Source of the DNA: Gloeocapsopsis crepidinum LEGE 06123
GTDB lineage: Bacteria > Cyanobacteriota > Cyanobacteriia > Cyanobacteriales > Chroococcidiopsidaceae
DNA length: 64,000 bases
Assembly: GCF_015207655.1 (NCBI RefSeq)
Contig: NZ_JADEWN010000021.1
Location: 1 to 64,000, forward strand
Direction: 5' to 3'
The stretch's first letter is position 1, and each line of letters starts with the position of its first letter. The notes beneath the pieces are model-generated. The model was not told the origin of the DNA and ran no database searches. It was given only the letters and a program-made list of their open reading frames with translations. The position numbers were made by a program, and so were the translations under genes. Shown here in pieces: positions 1-8,289 of this stretch.

Positions 1-71
1 CTGATTGAGGTGTCACCTTGTGTGTATGCCTTAACTATTTTTTCTCGCAAGTCGAGCGAGTACGGTTTCAT
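1..71 (-). CDS. IS630-family transposase, N-terminal fragment cut by the window edge
   Basis: Read on the minus strand from the ATG at 71, the frame gives MKPYSLDLREKIVKAYTQGD and then TSI to the window edge. This is the usual opening of IS630/Tc1-mariner transposases (a helix-turn-helix that binds the element ends). The fragment starts only about 35 bases after the cimA stop codon, so the element sits directly against the 3' end of cimA. A second ATG ten bases upstream is out of frame. A longer frame spanning 31-234 crosses the cimA end and looks like chance. The rest of the transposase lies outside the window, so I cannot tell whether the element is intact. Family recognition rests on about 23 residues. 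Confidence 0.75.
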   Translation of the reverse strand, partial: MKPYSLDLREKIVKAYTQGDTSI

Positions 72-104
72 TAGACTTCATTTGTGTACTCCTCTTACTG
101 TACC

Positions 105-1739
105 TCATAAACTTGCAATAGGCTGTAATACTGCCTCCGTAGATAAATGTAATAGCAAACCATATTCTAACCCTTCTACTACCGCTTGATAAGAGGCTGC
201 CAAAATATTCGTAGAAACACCGACAGTTGTCCAACGTTGATGATTATTCCGTGATTCTACTAATACACGAGTTTTGGCAGAAGTGCCGCTATGTTCGTCG
301 AGAATTCGTACTTTGTAGTCAGATAGTTCAAATTCTGCAATTTGTGGATAAAAGTTGACTAATGCCTTACGTAATGCTTCATCTAGCGCAGCTACTGGAC
401 CGTTACCTTCTGCCGCTTCTAGAATATCTTGACCGTTGACTGTAACTTTTACTGTTGCTAAAGCACTATTATTTTGCTGTTCAATTCTTGATACTAGATC
501 GCAGTGAACTTGAAAGCCTTTGATTGTAAAAAACTGCTGGCGTTTTCCTAAAGCTTCGCGCATTAATAAGTCAAAGCTAGCTTCAGCAGCTTCAAACTGA
601 TAACCTTCACTTTCTAATTTTTTCAGGTGTTGTAAAATTTGACGAGCAGCGGGGTTTTGTTTATCTAGTTCGATGCCAAAAGTTCGTGCTTTGGCAATGA
701 CATTACTCAGTCCTGCTTGATCGGAAATGACAATGCGGCGACTATTCCCTACCTGTTCAGGTTGAACGTGTTCGTAAGTTAATGGATTGCGTTCAACCGC
801 AGAAACGTGAATACCTCCCTTGTGCGCAAACGCTGAACGTCCAACAAAAGGTGCGTGGTCGTCTGGTGCAAGATTAACAACTTCACTAATGAGACGGCTT
901 GTTTGGGCAAGTTGGGCAAGTTGTTCGGTTTCAATACACGAGTAGCCTAATTTTAGTTGTAGGTTGGGAATAAGCGAACAAAGGTTAGCATTACCACAAC
1001 GTTCGCCATAACCATTCATCGTGCCTTGTACCATTCTCGCGCCTTCGAGGACACCCGCGATCGCATTCGCCACCGCAGTATCAGAATCATTGTGTGTATG
1101 GATACCGATTTGAGGTGAATTTTGATCGCCGACTACCGCAACAACCTCTTTGACCACTGAGCCAACTTCGTGTGGTAAAGTACCTCCATTCGTATCGCAC
1201 AAAACAAGCCATTCAGCACCTGCTGCGATCGCCGCATGAAGTGTTTCTAAAGCATATTCTCGGTTGTACTTAAAACCATCAAACCAGTGTTCAGCATCGT
1301 AAATGACCCGACGTCCTTGGCTACGGAGGTACTCAATCGTATCTTGAATCATTGCCAGGTTTTCTTCTAAGCTGGTTTTTAAGCCTTCAGTAACGTGTAA
1401 ATCCCAAGATTTACCAAAAATAGTTACCCAGCGCGTTCCTGCTGAGAGAATTGCTTGGAGGAGTGGATCTTCTGCTGCAGAGATATGCGGGCGACGAGTA
1501 GAACAAAAAGCCACAATTTCTGCTTGCTGGAGTGGTTCTTCTTGCAATTGCCAAAAAAATTGTACATCCTTGGGATTCGCCCCAGGCCACCCACCTTCGA
1601 TAAATGGTATCCCTAACTGATCTAACCTACGAGCAATTCGCAGTTTATCTTCAATTGACACCGATAGTCCCTCTCGCTGAGTACCATCGCGCAATGTCGT
1701 GTCATAAATCCAAAGTCGATTTGAGGAATTTGCATTCAT
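105..1739 (-). CDS. cimA: Citramalate synthase / 2-isopropylmalate synthase-family protein
   Basis: This 544-residue protein is an acyl-CoA aldol-condensing enzyme of the HMGL-like family. It most likely joins pyruvate and acetyl-CoA to citramalate for isoleucine synthesis. The catalytic opening DTTLRDGTQ is at residues 13-21. The metal-binding HTHND motif is at about 214-218, in a TIM barrel that ends near residue 285. A LeuA-type regulatory dimer domain fills about 410-535. Length and the REGLSVS sequence after the active site fit CimA better than LeuA, but isopropylmalate or homocitrate synthase cannot be fully excluded by eye. The ATG at 1739 is the natural start. The stop lies at the edge of an IS630-like element. 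Confidence 0.85.
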   Translation of the reverse strand: MNANSSNRLWIYDTTLRDGTQREGLSVSIEDKLRIARRLDQLGIPFIEGGWPGANPKDVQFFWQLQEEPLQQAEIVAFCSTRRPHISAAEDPLLQAILSAGTRWVTIFGKSWDLHVTEGLKTSLEENLAMIQDTIEYLRSQGRRVIYDAEHWFDGFKYNREYALETLHAAIAAGAEWLVLCDTNGGTLPHEVGSVVKEVVAVVGDQNSPQIGIHTHNDSDTAVANAIAGVLEGARMVQGTMNGYGERCGNANLCSLIPNLQLKLGYSCIETEQLAQLAQTSRLISEVVNLAPDDHAPFVGRSAFAHKGGIHVSAVERNPLTYEHVQPEQVGNSRRIVISDQAGLSNVIAKARTFGIELDKQNPAARQILQHLKKLESEGYQFEAAEASFDLLMREALGKRQQFFTIKGFQVHCDLVSRIEQQNNSALATVKVTVNGQDILEAAEGNGPVAALDEALRKALVNFYPQIAEFELSDYKVRILDEHSGTSAKTRVLVESRNNHQRWTTVGVSTNILAASYQAVVEGLEYGLLLHLSTEAVLQPIASL

Positions 1740-1918
1740 AGGTAGAAACGGGACAAAAGGTGGAACTTGAAAAAGAGTATTTTAGGAAAATGCCATTAGA
1801 GAAGATCAGTCAATCGGTGAAAATAAACGTAACTTAAAGATCGGTAATTGAACATTAGAAAAATATAGCTATTAACACGGTTCCCATTACCAAACATAAA
1901 ATTTCTATCTACTCACCT

Positions 1919-2260
1919 ATGATAAAAGTGCTAGCTCAAGGAAAGACAATAATTTGCAAACGCAAAGCTAATTTGCGTCAAGTTTTGCTCCAAAATGAGG
2001 TCAATCCTCATAATGGCAATGCCACAATCATTAACTGTCGCGGTATAGGTACTTGTGGTACCTGTGCTGTCTTAATTGAAGGAGAAGTATCAGAAGTCAA
2101 CTGGCGTGACAAAGCACGGCGTTCGCTTCCTCCCCACGATCCTACAAGAAACTTACGTTTGGCTTGTCAAACTCAAGTGTTAGGTGATGTGAAAGTGACA
2201 AAATTTAACGGTTTTTGGGGACAAGGTACAGATATTGTGTGGAACTCAAGAGAGTTATGA
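1919..2260 (+). CDS. 2Fe-2S ferredoxin with C-x5-C-x2-C spacing
   Basis: This 113-residue soluble protein has cysteines at about 40, 46, 49 and 83. The order C-x5-C-x2-C...C is the adrenodoxin-like 2Fe-2S arrangement; plant-type photosynthetic ferredoxin uses C-x4-C-x2-C. It should act as a one-electron carrier, but the partner is not shown by the sequence. The region after the third cysteine is basic (RDKARRS), which is unusual for the acidic photosynthetic ferredoxins. It stands alone, divergent from cimA, with a 179-base AT-rich gap upstream and a repeat element downstream. The start at 1919 is a plain ATG. Confidence 0.8.
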   Translation: MIKVLAQGKTIICKRKANLRQVLLQNEVNPHNGNATIINCRGIGTCGTCAVLIEGEVSEVNWRDKARRSLPPHDPTRNLRLACQTQVLGDVKVTKFNGFWGQGTDIVWNSREL

Positions 2261-2400
2261 GTTATGAGTTTAAGAAAGTTGTGAGTTTAAGAGGGTTGAG
2301 ACAACTCTTTTAATTCAAAACGTGCTAAGGCACCGCTACGCTAACAAAACTAAAAATTCAAAACTTAAAACTAATCACTCATCCCTCACCCCTCCATTAG
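2255..2400. repeat. AT-rich modular intergenic repeat (GAGTTATGAGTT / TTCAAAACTC type)
   Basis: The left arm is made of GAGTTATGAGTTTAAG-like units. The right arm is made of AATTCAAAAC-like units, roughly complementary to the left. Between them lies the module GTGCTAAGGCACCGCTACG, also found near 37.9 kb and, reversed, near 30.06 kb. The end (ATCACTCATCCCTCACCCC) is shared with other copies in this window. Confidence 0.75.
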
Positions 2401-2470
2401 CGTTAGTCTAGAGATAAGCGTGTGAAATTTTGAATTCAATCCGCAGTAGAGGCAAGTCTGCTTTTTAGCA

Positions 2471-4441
2471 ATGACGACAAGTGACATTTTGATTATTGGT
2501 GGTGGCGTTGTTGGTTTAGCGATCGCTGTTGAACTGAAACTTCGAGGGGCTTCTGTGACAGTACTCAGTCGCGACTTTCAAGCAGCAAGTCATGCGGCGG
2601 CGGGGATGCTAGCACCGCAAGCAGAGGCAATTCCTCCTGGGGCAATGCGCGATCTATGCTTAAGATCGCGATCGCTATATCCTGAATGGATCGATAAACT
2701 TGAACAACTTTCTGGTGTCACTACAGGATACTGGGCTTGTGGAATCTTAGCCCCTATGTATCAAGAACCCATTCATACAGTAGAAGACGATGAGGTTGCT
2801 TACTGGCTAGAACGCGATGCAATTAATTTGTATCAATCAGGATTAAGTAGTGATGTGATTGGTGGTTGGTGGTATCCCGAAGATGGACAAGTTGATAATC
2901 GGGCATTGATGCGATCGCTGTGGACAGCTGCAGAGTCCCTGAGAGTCGATTTACAAGACAACGTTACTGTACAAGCAATTCAACAGCAGCAACGACGCGT
3001 TATTGGCTTACAAACTTCGGTGGGTGTCTATCGTGCTGAACATTATGTGTTAGCTGCAGGTGCTTGGTCAAATGAATTATTACCCGTTGCGGTATGTCCG
3101 AAAAAAGGGCAAATGTTATCGCTGCGAGTACCTGAAGGTCATTCTGGATTACCGCTACAGCGAGTTTTGTATGGACCAGATACGTATATTGTGCCGCGCC
3201 GCGATGGCAGAATTATTGTTGGGGCAACGAGTGAAGATGTGGGATTTACACCATACAATACCCCGTTAGGAATTCAAACTCTACTACAGAACGCAACGCG
3301 ATTACTGCCGCAATTACAACATTATCCAATTGATGAATTTTGGTGGGGATTTCGTCCTGCAACACCTGATGAATTACCAATTCTCGGTTCTAGCCCTTGC
3401 CATAACTTGACACTTGCAACTGGGCATTATCGCAATGGTATTTTATTAGCACCAGTAACGGCGAGTTTAATTGCTGAGTACATTTGGCAAAAATCTGATT
3501 CGCTGTTAGAACATTTTCATTTCTCGCGGTTCTACCAAGATAAGAAAGTTACTCCAACGTTGCCAAAATCATCACCAACTCAATATTTATCACCGTCGGC
3601 AAAAATGCAAACTATCGCAAAACCAATAGAGAATTCATTAGTAGACATTGATACTCCTTTAACAATTGCAGGGCAGACGTTTCATTCGCGCTTGATGACA
3701 GGTACAGGAAAGTATCGCAGCATTGAGCAAATGCAGCAAAGTGTTGTCGCCAGTGGTTGCGAAATTGTTACAGTTGCAGTACGTCGCGTCCAAACTAATG
3801 CACCAGGACACGAAGGTTTAGCAGAAGCCTTGGATTGGAATAAAATCTGGATGCTACCTAATACTGCGGGTTGTCAAACAGCAGAAGAAGCAATTCGCGT
3901 TGCGCGTTTGGGGCGTGAGATGGCGAAATTATTAGGGCAAGAAGATAATAACTTTGTCAAACTAGAAGTCATTCCTGACGCCAAGTATTTGTTACCCGAT
4001 CCCATTGGGACATTAGAAGCTGCAGAAAAGTTAGTGAAAGAAGGTTTTGCTGTACTTCCCTATATTAATGCCGATCCGATGCTGGCTAAACGTTTAGAAG
4101 AAGCTGGTTGTGCTACTGTTATGCCTTTAGCTTCGCCTATTGGTTCAGGACAAGGATTGAAAACTACCGCAAATATTCAAATTATCATTGAAAATGCCAA
4201 TGTTCCAGTCGTGGTAGATGCTGGAATTGGAACTCCTAGTGAAGCTGCGCAAGCAATGGAGTTAGGTGCAGATGCTTTGTTAATTAATACGGCGATCGCC
4301 CAAGCTAAAAACCCACCCGCAATGGCACGCGCAATGAGTCTGGCTGCGATCGCTGGACGTCTTGCCTATCTTGCTGGGAGAATCCCTATTAAGGACTATG
4401 CTAGCCCCAGTTCACCACTTTCAGGCACAATTAATAGTTAG
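2471..4441 (+). CDS. thiO/thiG: Bifunctional glycine oxidase ThiO / thiazole synthase ThiG
   Basis: This 656-residue fusion joins two steps of thiamine thiazole synthesis. Residues 1-360 are a FAD-dependent amine oxidase (dinucleotide motif GGGVVGLA at 10-17; [13 protein letters not shown] near 294-306) that should oxidise glycine to dehydroglycine. Residues 394-656 are a ThiG barrel, with MTGTGKY near 409-415, AVRRVQ near 436-441 and FVKLEVIPD near 495-503. The lysine of the last motif matches the family's Schiff-base lysine. A low-complexity linker (about 360-393) separates the halves. ThiO-ThiG fusions are known in cyanobacteria, so the fusion is not new. No thiS lies next door. I saw no TPP riboswitch in the 210-base leader, which instead holds a repeat element. 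Confidence 0.93.
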   Translation: MTTSDILIIGGGVVGLAIAVELKLRGASVTVLSRDFQAASHAAAGMLAPQAEAIPPGAMRDLCLRSRSLYPEWIDKLEQLSGVTTGYWACGILAPMYQEPIHTVEDDEVAYWLERDAINLYQSGLSSDVIGGWWYPEDGQVDNRALMRSLWTAAESLRVDLQDNVTVQAIQQQQRRVIGLQTSVGVYRAEHYVLAAGAWSNELLPVAVCPKKGQMLSLRVPEGHSGLPLQRVLYGPDTYIVPRRDGRIIVGATSEDVGFTPYNTPLGIQTLLQNATRLLPQLQHYPIDEFWWGFRPATPDELPILGSSPCHNLTLATGHYRNGILLAPVTASLIAEYIWQKSDSLLEHFHFSRFYQDKKVTPTLPKSSPTQYLSPSAKMQTIAKPIENSLVDIDTPLTIAGQTFHSRLMTGTGKYRSIEQMQQSVVASGCEIVTVAVRRVQTNAPGHEGLAEALDWNKIWMLPNTAGCQTAEEAIRVARLGREMAKLLGQEDNNFVKLEVIPDAKYLLPDPIGTLEAAEKLVKEGFAVLPYINADPMLAKRLEEAGCATVMPLASPIGSGQGLKTTANIQIIIENANVPVVVDAGIGTPSEAAQAMELGADALLINTAIAQAKNPPAMARAMSLAAIAGRLAYLAGRIPIKDYASPSSPLSGTINS

Positions 4442-4504
4442 TTTCTGATGACATGATGACAGAGGAGAAGAGAACTGGGATTGAAGAAGCTGGGGGAGAG
4501 TTGG

Positions 4505-4602
4505 AGTTATGAGTTCTCAGTGTTGAGTGTTGAGTTATGAGTTGAGAAAATTCTTCAATTCAAAATTCAAAATTCAAAACTACTCACTAGCCACTCACTC
4601 TT
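4505..4602. repeat. AT-rich modular intergenic repeat, second copy
   Basis: The segment consists of GAGTTATGAGTT and GTTGAGTGTTGAG units followed by three AATTCAAA units, ending in ACTAGCCACTCACTC. It is the same family as at 2255-2400, but without the GTGCTAAGGCACC core. It lies between thiO/thiG and psb34. Confidence 0.75.
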
Positions 4603-4640
4603 AGCATTTTCCTTGTAAAGATTTATAACTAAGATGGTAG

Positions 4641-4652
4641 AGTATATATACT
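4641..4652. promoter_or_regulatory. 12-bp perfect palindrome upstream of psb34
   Basis: AGTATATATACT reads the same on both strands and lies 48 bases before the psb34 ATG. It may be part of the promoter or a regulator site, or may simply be AT-rich sequence. No known motif is claimed. Confidence 0.3.
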
Positions 4653-4700
4653 AGTTGTAATTGCGCTTAGTTAAAATAAGCAGAAAAAAGGATTTTACTC

Positions 4701-4880
4701 ATGCCCTATACCACAGAAGAAGGCGGTCGTCTTAATAACTTTGCCAAAGAACCAAAGATGTATGCAGCAGAACCCCCGAACAAAACACAGCAGCGTAATT
4801 TTGTTATCTGGGGAGTAGTAGCTGCCGTCTTAGTTAGTGGAGTCATTTTTGTCGCCTTCTCGGTATCTAGCGTTAGCTAA
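4701..4880 (+). CDS. psb34: Psb34-like photosystem II assembly protein (Ssl1498 family)
   Basis: This 59-residue single-span protein begins MPYTTEEGGRLNNFAKEP, which matches the cyanobacterial Ssl1498/Psb34 family. It has a soluble N-terminus (1-32) and one membrane helix (about 34-55). Psb34 is known to associate with CP47-containing photosystem II assembly intermediates and to affect high-light-inducible protein binding. The window also carries CP47 (psbB) and an HLIP gene, though not adjacent. The start is an ATG 10 bases after an AAAAAAGGA purine run. It is too short for most ORF filters. Confidence 0.85.
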   Translation: MPYTTEEGGRLNNFAKEPKMYAAEPPNKTQQRNFVIWGVVAAVLVSGVIFVAFSVSSVS

Positions 4881-4909
4881 GAACTAATGCTTACAATCGC
4901 GTAGTTTTC

Positions 4910-4945
4910 AACCAGGTTCCTGAAGTAGTGGACATCTGGTTTTTT
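4910..4945 (+). terminator. Probable rho-independent terminator after psb34
   Basis: The arms AACCAG and CTGGTT pair around a 20-base loop and are followed by TTTT. It sits 30 bases after the psb34 stop and 54 bases before the end of the convergent gene. The loop is large, so the call is moderate. Confidence 0.5.
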
Positions 4946-4998
4946 AGTGCTGATTACTATTTCGCGGAATAAGAATAGAATTGACTCAAAACTCCAAA

Positions 4999-5853
4999 TC
5001 AATCAGGATTTACAGCAGAAAATAGCGCAGAATAATCTGCATCAGAGAAGCCTTGACTAAGGGCAGCTTCGATGATTTGTTGCACTCCTGCGACACCACT
5101 AGTGTTCAAGCCAGAGGCTTCTGCTTCGGCAATAAATAAATTGATGTCTTTGAGTAAGTGTTTTGTCGGAAAGTTAGGATTGTCATAATGACGTTCGACC
5201 ATTCTTGACAATTTTTTGTCGAAGGTAGGCGCATAAAGCGCACTGTTGCGGAGAATTTGCATAAATAATTCCACATCAATTCCTTGACGTAGAATGAGTC
5301 CCAAACTTTGAGCAAAAGCCGTTGTCAGAGAAGCTATGAGTTGATTCAGTGCGAGTTTAACCGCAGCAGCTGTCCCAACTTCACCAATATGCAGTGGTTC
5401 GGAACCAAAGTTTTGCAATAATGGCAACCAACGCTGAAATTGTTCTGGGGTTGCGCCTACCATGACGATTAATTTACCTGCGGTTGCTTCGGGAATACTC
5501 CCTAAAACAGGTGCTTCTAAGTATTCGCCTTTAGCTGCAACAACTTCATCGCGAATTGCTTTGCTATCGGTAGGGGAAATTGTTCCCATTTGAATAATTG
5601 TTCTTCCGGCTAACTCTTGGGAATCTGAAAAAAGTACGCTACGAATCGCGATCGCATCTGTCAGCATTAAAATGATACATTCTGCTGCTTGAGTGACTGC
5701 TTGAGGATGCGTGGCAATTTCTGCACCAGCTTCTTTGAGTGGTGCTAATTTTTCTAATGTCCGGTTGTAGGCAATAAGTTCGAGATTAGCATTTAATAGT
5801 CTTTGTGCCATGGGTAGTCCCATGAGTCCAGTACCGAGAAATCCTACTTTCAT
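4999..5853 (-). CDS. NAD(P)-binding 3-hydroxyacid dehydrogenase family protein (HIBADH/GlyR-like)
   Basis: This 284-residue protein has the beta-hydroxyacid dehydrogenase layout. The Rossmann motif GFLGTGLMGLPMA is at 4-16. The substrate-binding stretch APVLGS is at about 114-119. The catalytic lysine lies in GTAAAVKLALNQ (about 160-171), followed by an all-helical C-terminal domain. Family members reduce or oxidise small 3-hydroxyacids such as hydroxyisobutyrate, glyoxylate, succinic semialdehyde or tartronate semialdehyde. Substrate cannot be read from sequence. It stands alone on the minus strand; a repeat element lies just upstream of its ATG. Confidence 0.8.
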   Translation of the reverse strand: MKVGFLGTGLMGLPMAQRLLNANLELIAYNRTLEKLAPLKEAGAEIATHPQAVTQAAECIILMLTDAIAIRSVLFSDSQELAGRTIIQMGTISPTDSKAIRDEVVAAKGEYLEAPVLGSIPEATAGKLIVMVGATPEQFQRWLPLLQNFGSEPLHIGEVGTAAAVKLALNQLIASLTTAFAQSLGLILRQGIDVELFMQILRNSALYAPTFDKKLSRMVERHYDNPNFPTKHLLKDINLFIAEAEASGLNTSGVAGVQQIIEAALSQGFSDADYSALFSAVNPD

Positions 5854-5862
5854 TGGTTTATT

Positions 5863-5908
5863 CTTTTTGTTTACGTAGACGCGCAGCGGATGCCGTAGGC
5901 TACCACAG
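5863..5908 (-). repeat. Short copy of a palindromic intergenic repeat (GGTAGCCTACGGCA type)
   Basis: Read on the minus strand the element runs from CTCTGTGGTAGCCTACGGCA to GCGTCTACGTAAAC. The same two ends enclose a longer middle at 11039-11112. It sits just 5' of the dehydrogenase gene. Confidence 0.65.
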
Positions 5909-5964
5909 AGACATAGAGATTGCAGAGAGTAGAAAAAAGGATATTGATAATTTATTTGAGATTT

Positions 5965-6378
5965 TTAGCGCCAGTAGGGGCGTCCTTTCCAGAATACGCC
6001 GATAATAATTCCGATTAAACTTGCTTGGTTTAAGTTAAATATGACTGCTGGTAGTGGTAGAAGTGACTTGAGAAATAGAATTACCGCTAAACACAGAACT
6101 AATGCCCACAAAGAACCTGTGTTGATTGAGACTAAGCGATAAAAGCGCTCAAGTAAATAGACTCCTAACGCACCAAGCCCTACAGCGATCGCCAAAGAGA
6201 TAATAATCCCCAGTGGCGGGGCGTATACCAGCATGAGTAAACGTTGAAATACATCTGATTGAATGTATCCCAGGGCGAGGAGAAAGTCTAAAACGATGAC
6301 AATGACAGCAACTAGTAGCGAAACTTGCAGCAGCGATCGCCAAGGTAAAAACTTTAAACTACGCAGAGGATCGCGCAT
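5965..6378 (-). CDS. Conserved integral membrane protein of unknown function
   Basis: From the ATG at 6378 this is a 137-residue protein. It starts MRDPLRSLKFLPWRSLLQ and carries four hydrophobic stretches, including LLQVSLLVAVIVIVLDFLLA, YAPPLGIIISLAIAVGLGAL and WALVLCLAVILFL. It ends in a basic tail, WKGRPYWR. I do not recognise a domain. The frame stays open to a TTG at 6417, but there is no convincing ribosome site for that longer form. The alpha/beta hydrolase gene ends 46 bases upstream on the same strand, so the two may be co-transcribed. Confidence 0.6.
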   Translation of the reverse strand: MRDPLRSLKFLPWRSLLQVSLLVAVIVIVLDFLLALGYIQSDVFQRLLMLVYAPPLGIIISLAIAVGLGALGVYLLERFYRLVSINTGSLWALVLCLAVILFLKSLLPLPAVIFNLNQASLIGIIIGVFWKGRPYWR

Positions 6379-6424
6379 ATGACATGAGATGCTGTAAGAA
6401 TGACCTGATTTTATCAAACTATAT

Positions 6425-7285
6425 CTACGTTGCTAGAAACTCGCGCATATATTGATTGACTAGCTGCGGTTTTTCTTGTTGTACCCAGTGGCTACAATTG
6501 GGAATGTATTTGATTTGCAAGTTTCTAACGTACTTATCTGTACCGTAGGTAAGTTCTTTACCAAGTGCAGTATCGTTTTCACCCCAGATGAGTAATGTCG
6601 GAACTTCTAAAACATCCCAGTTGTGATTGAGTAATCCTTGTTGCCAAACGTTACGGTAGTAATTGAGTGCGGCTGTTAAAGCACCGCGTTTACTGGCTGC
6701 ATCTTTATAGGCGTCTATATCTGCTTGAGTAAAGGCGCTTTTATCGACTGCCATACCTTTGAAAGCTGTCTCAATTGCTTGATAGTCTGAGGCTTGGAGT
6801 AGCATTTCTGGTAGTCCAGGTAGCTGAAAGAAAAACATATAAGCGCTACGCATGAGTTGTTGTGGCGTGCGTAATCCCTCAGCAAATTTGGCTGGATGGG
6901 GTATGTTCATTACAATCAGACGTTCTACCATTTCGGGGTAAGTGTGGGCAAAACTCCACGCGATCGCACCTCCCCAGTCGTGTCCGACTAAAATGCACTT
7001 GTCGTATCCGAGTCCAGTAATGACGCCTTTAATATCTTGCAAAAATTCGCGCATCACATACGCTGACTGTTGTTTCGGTTTGTCGCTATCGTTGTAACCG
7101 CGCAAGTCTAGCGCAACAACTTTATAATCTTTAGCAAACTCTGGTATTTGATGCCGCCATGAGTACCAAAATTCGGGAAACCCATGCAGCATGAGCATTA
7201 AGGCACCATTGCCTTGGGTGACATAGTGCAGTTTGATGCCGTTCGCAGTGATGTATTCATGTTGCCAAGTTTCGATGACAGACAT
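6425..7285 (-). CDS. Alpha/beta-fold hydrolase, epoxide hydrolase-like
   Basis: This 286-residue protein has the motifs of the soluble epoxide hydrolase/haloalkane dehalogenase group. These are HGFPEFWYSW (oxyanion HGxP), DLRGYNDSDKP, the nucleophile elbow GHDWGGAIAW (Asp), the acid region LLIWGENDTALG, and the histidine in NCSHWVQQEKP. The Asp nucleophile and HGFPEFWYSWR favour an epoxide hydrolase over an esterase. The natural substrate is unknown. I chose the ATG at 7285 (MSVIETWQHEY); the frame extends four codons to a TTG at 7297 without need. The gap to the downstream membrane protein is small. Confidence 0.85.
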   Translation of the reverse strand: MSVIETWQHEYITANGIKLHYVTQGNGALMLMLHGFPEFWYSWRHQIPEFAKDYKVVALDLRGYNDSDKPKQQSAYVMREFLQDIKGVITGLGYDKCILVGHDWGGAIAWSFAHTYPEMVERLIVMNIPHPAKFAEGLRTPQQLMRSAYMFFFQLPGLPEMLLQASDYQAIETAFKGMAVDKSAFTQADIDAYKDAASKRGALTAALNYYRNVWQQGLLNHNWDVLEVPTLLIWGENDTALGKELTYGTDKYVRNLQIKYIPNCSHWVQQEKPQLVNQYMREFLAT

Positions 7286-7467
7286 AGTGTTAAGCAAAAC
7301 AATAATGTGCTGTTTAGTCCAGAGTAATCAACTATAAAGGCGATAACAAACTTCTGTAGGTACTTGCGTTGATTAATTTAAGAATTATGCAGTGATTACA
7401 ATCGCAAATTAGACAAGTTAATCTAAATGTATATTGTTAAAAATCATACTAATTAAGTATAAAAAAT

Positions 7468-8283
7468 ATGGCACAACAGCTAACACAACACACTTCATTA
7501 TGGATTGAGATATTAGCACGGTTTGGTCTTGCTGCTAAGGGTGTTGTTTACGGTATTGTGGGATTGCTAGCCGCGCAAGCCGCGTTTGGTACTGGTGGAA
7601 GAACGACAGATACCGAAGGTGCGTTGCAAACAATTATTAACCAGCCGTTTGGTCAATTTTTACTTGCAGCTGTTGCAATTGGTTTAATGGGATACGTATT
7701 GTGGCGGTTTGTCCAAGCTATCAAAGATCCAGAAAACAAAGGCAGTGATGCGAAAGGGATTTTACAGCGAATTGGTTATGCGACAACTGGTGTCATTTAT
7801 GCAGGTTTAGCGCTAAGTGCGGTTAAATTAATTTTAGGTTCTGGTGGTAGTAGTGGCGACTCGACGCAAGAAGATTGGACTGCACGTTTACTCGCACAGC
7901 CTTTTGGACAATGGCTAGTCGGAACTGGTGGCGCGTTCGTGATTGGTATAGGTTTTTATCAATTTTATCGGGCATTTACAGCCAAATTTCGCAAAAAACT
8001 CGATTTACATGAATTAAGCGATACCGAACAAATGTGGATTATCGCGATCAGTCGCTTTGGTTTATTCGCGCGTGGTGTAGTATTTTGTGTCATCGGCTTT
8101 TTCTTGATTCAAGCCGCACGTCAATCGGATGCTAGCGAAGTGCGAGGCTTGGGTGAAGCGTTACAAGCACTTGCACAACAACCTTATGGTTCCTGGATTT
8201 TGGGTATTGTTGCCCTCGGTTTAGTTGCTTACGGCATTAATATGATTGTTCAGGCGCGTTATCGTCGGATTATGGCAACTTGA
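7468..8283 (+). CDS. DUF1206 membrane protein with three two-helix repeats
   Basis: This 271-residue protein is built of three copies of a DUF1206 unit. Each starts with a similar amphipathic/membrane segment: ARFGLAAKGVVYGIVG (about 17-32), QRIGYATTGVIYAGLA (about 104-119) and SRFGLFARGVVFCVIG (about 195-210). Each is followed by a glycine-rich loop and a second helix ending QPFGQ/QPYGS. That gives about six membrane spans. The function of the family is not established. It is the first gene of a run with six-base gaps to the two genes downstream. The upstream 180 bases are AT-rich and hold the likely promoter. Confidence 0.85.
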   Translation: MAQQLTQHTSLWIEILARFGLAAKGVVYGIVGLLAAQAAFGTGGRTTDTEGALQTIINQPFGQFLLAAVAIGLMGYVLWRFVQAIKDPENKGSDAKGILQRIGYATTGVIYAGLALSAVKLILGSGGSSGDSTQEDWTARLLAQPFGQWLVGTGGAFVIGIGFYQFYRAFTAKFRKKLDLHELSDTEQMWIIAISRFGLFARGVVFCVIGFFLIQAARQSDASEVRGLGEALQALAQQPYGSWILGIVALGLVAYGINMIVQARYRRIMAT

Positions 8284-8289
8284 AGAATA

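Noticed and set aside
31-234. 67-codon minus-strand frame across the cimA 3' end
   Set aside because: It overlaps the end of cimA in another frame, and an alternative frame from the ATG at 71 gives a clear IS630 transposase start.
2261-2470. Possible TPP riboswitch before thiO/thiG
   Set aside because: I looked for the conserved TPP (CUGAGA) core and pairing arms; the gap holds a repeat element and no such core.
2255-4602. Repeat units resembling a CRISPR array
   Set aside because: Units are degenerate, of unequal length, without regular spacers, and no cas genes are present.
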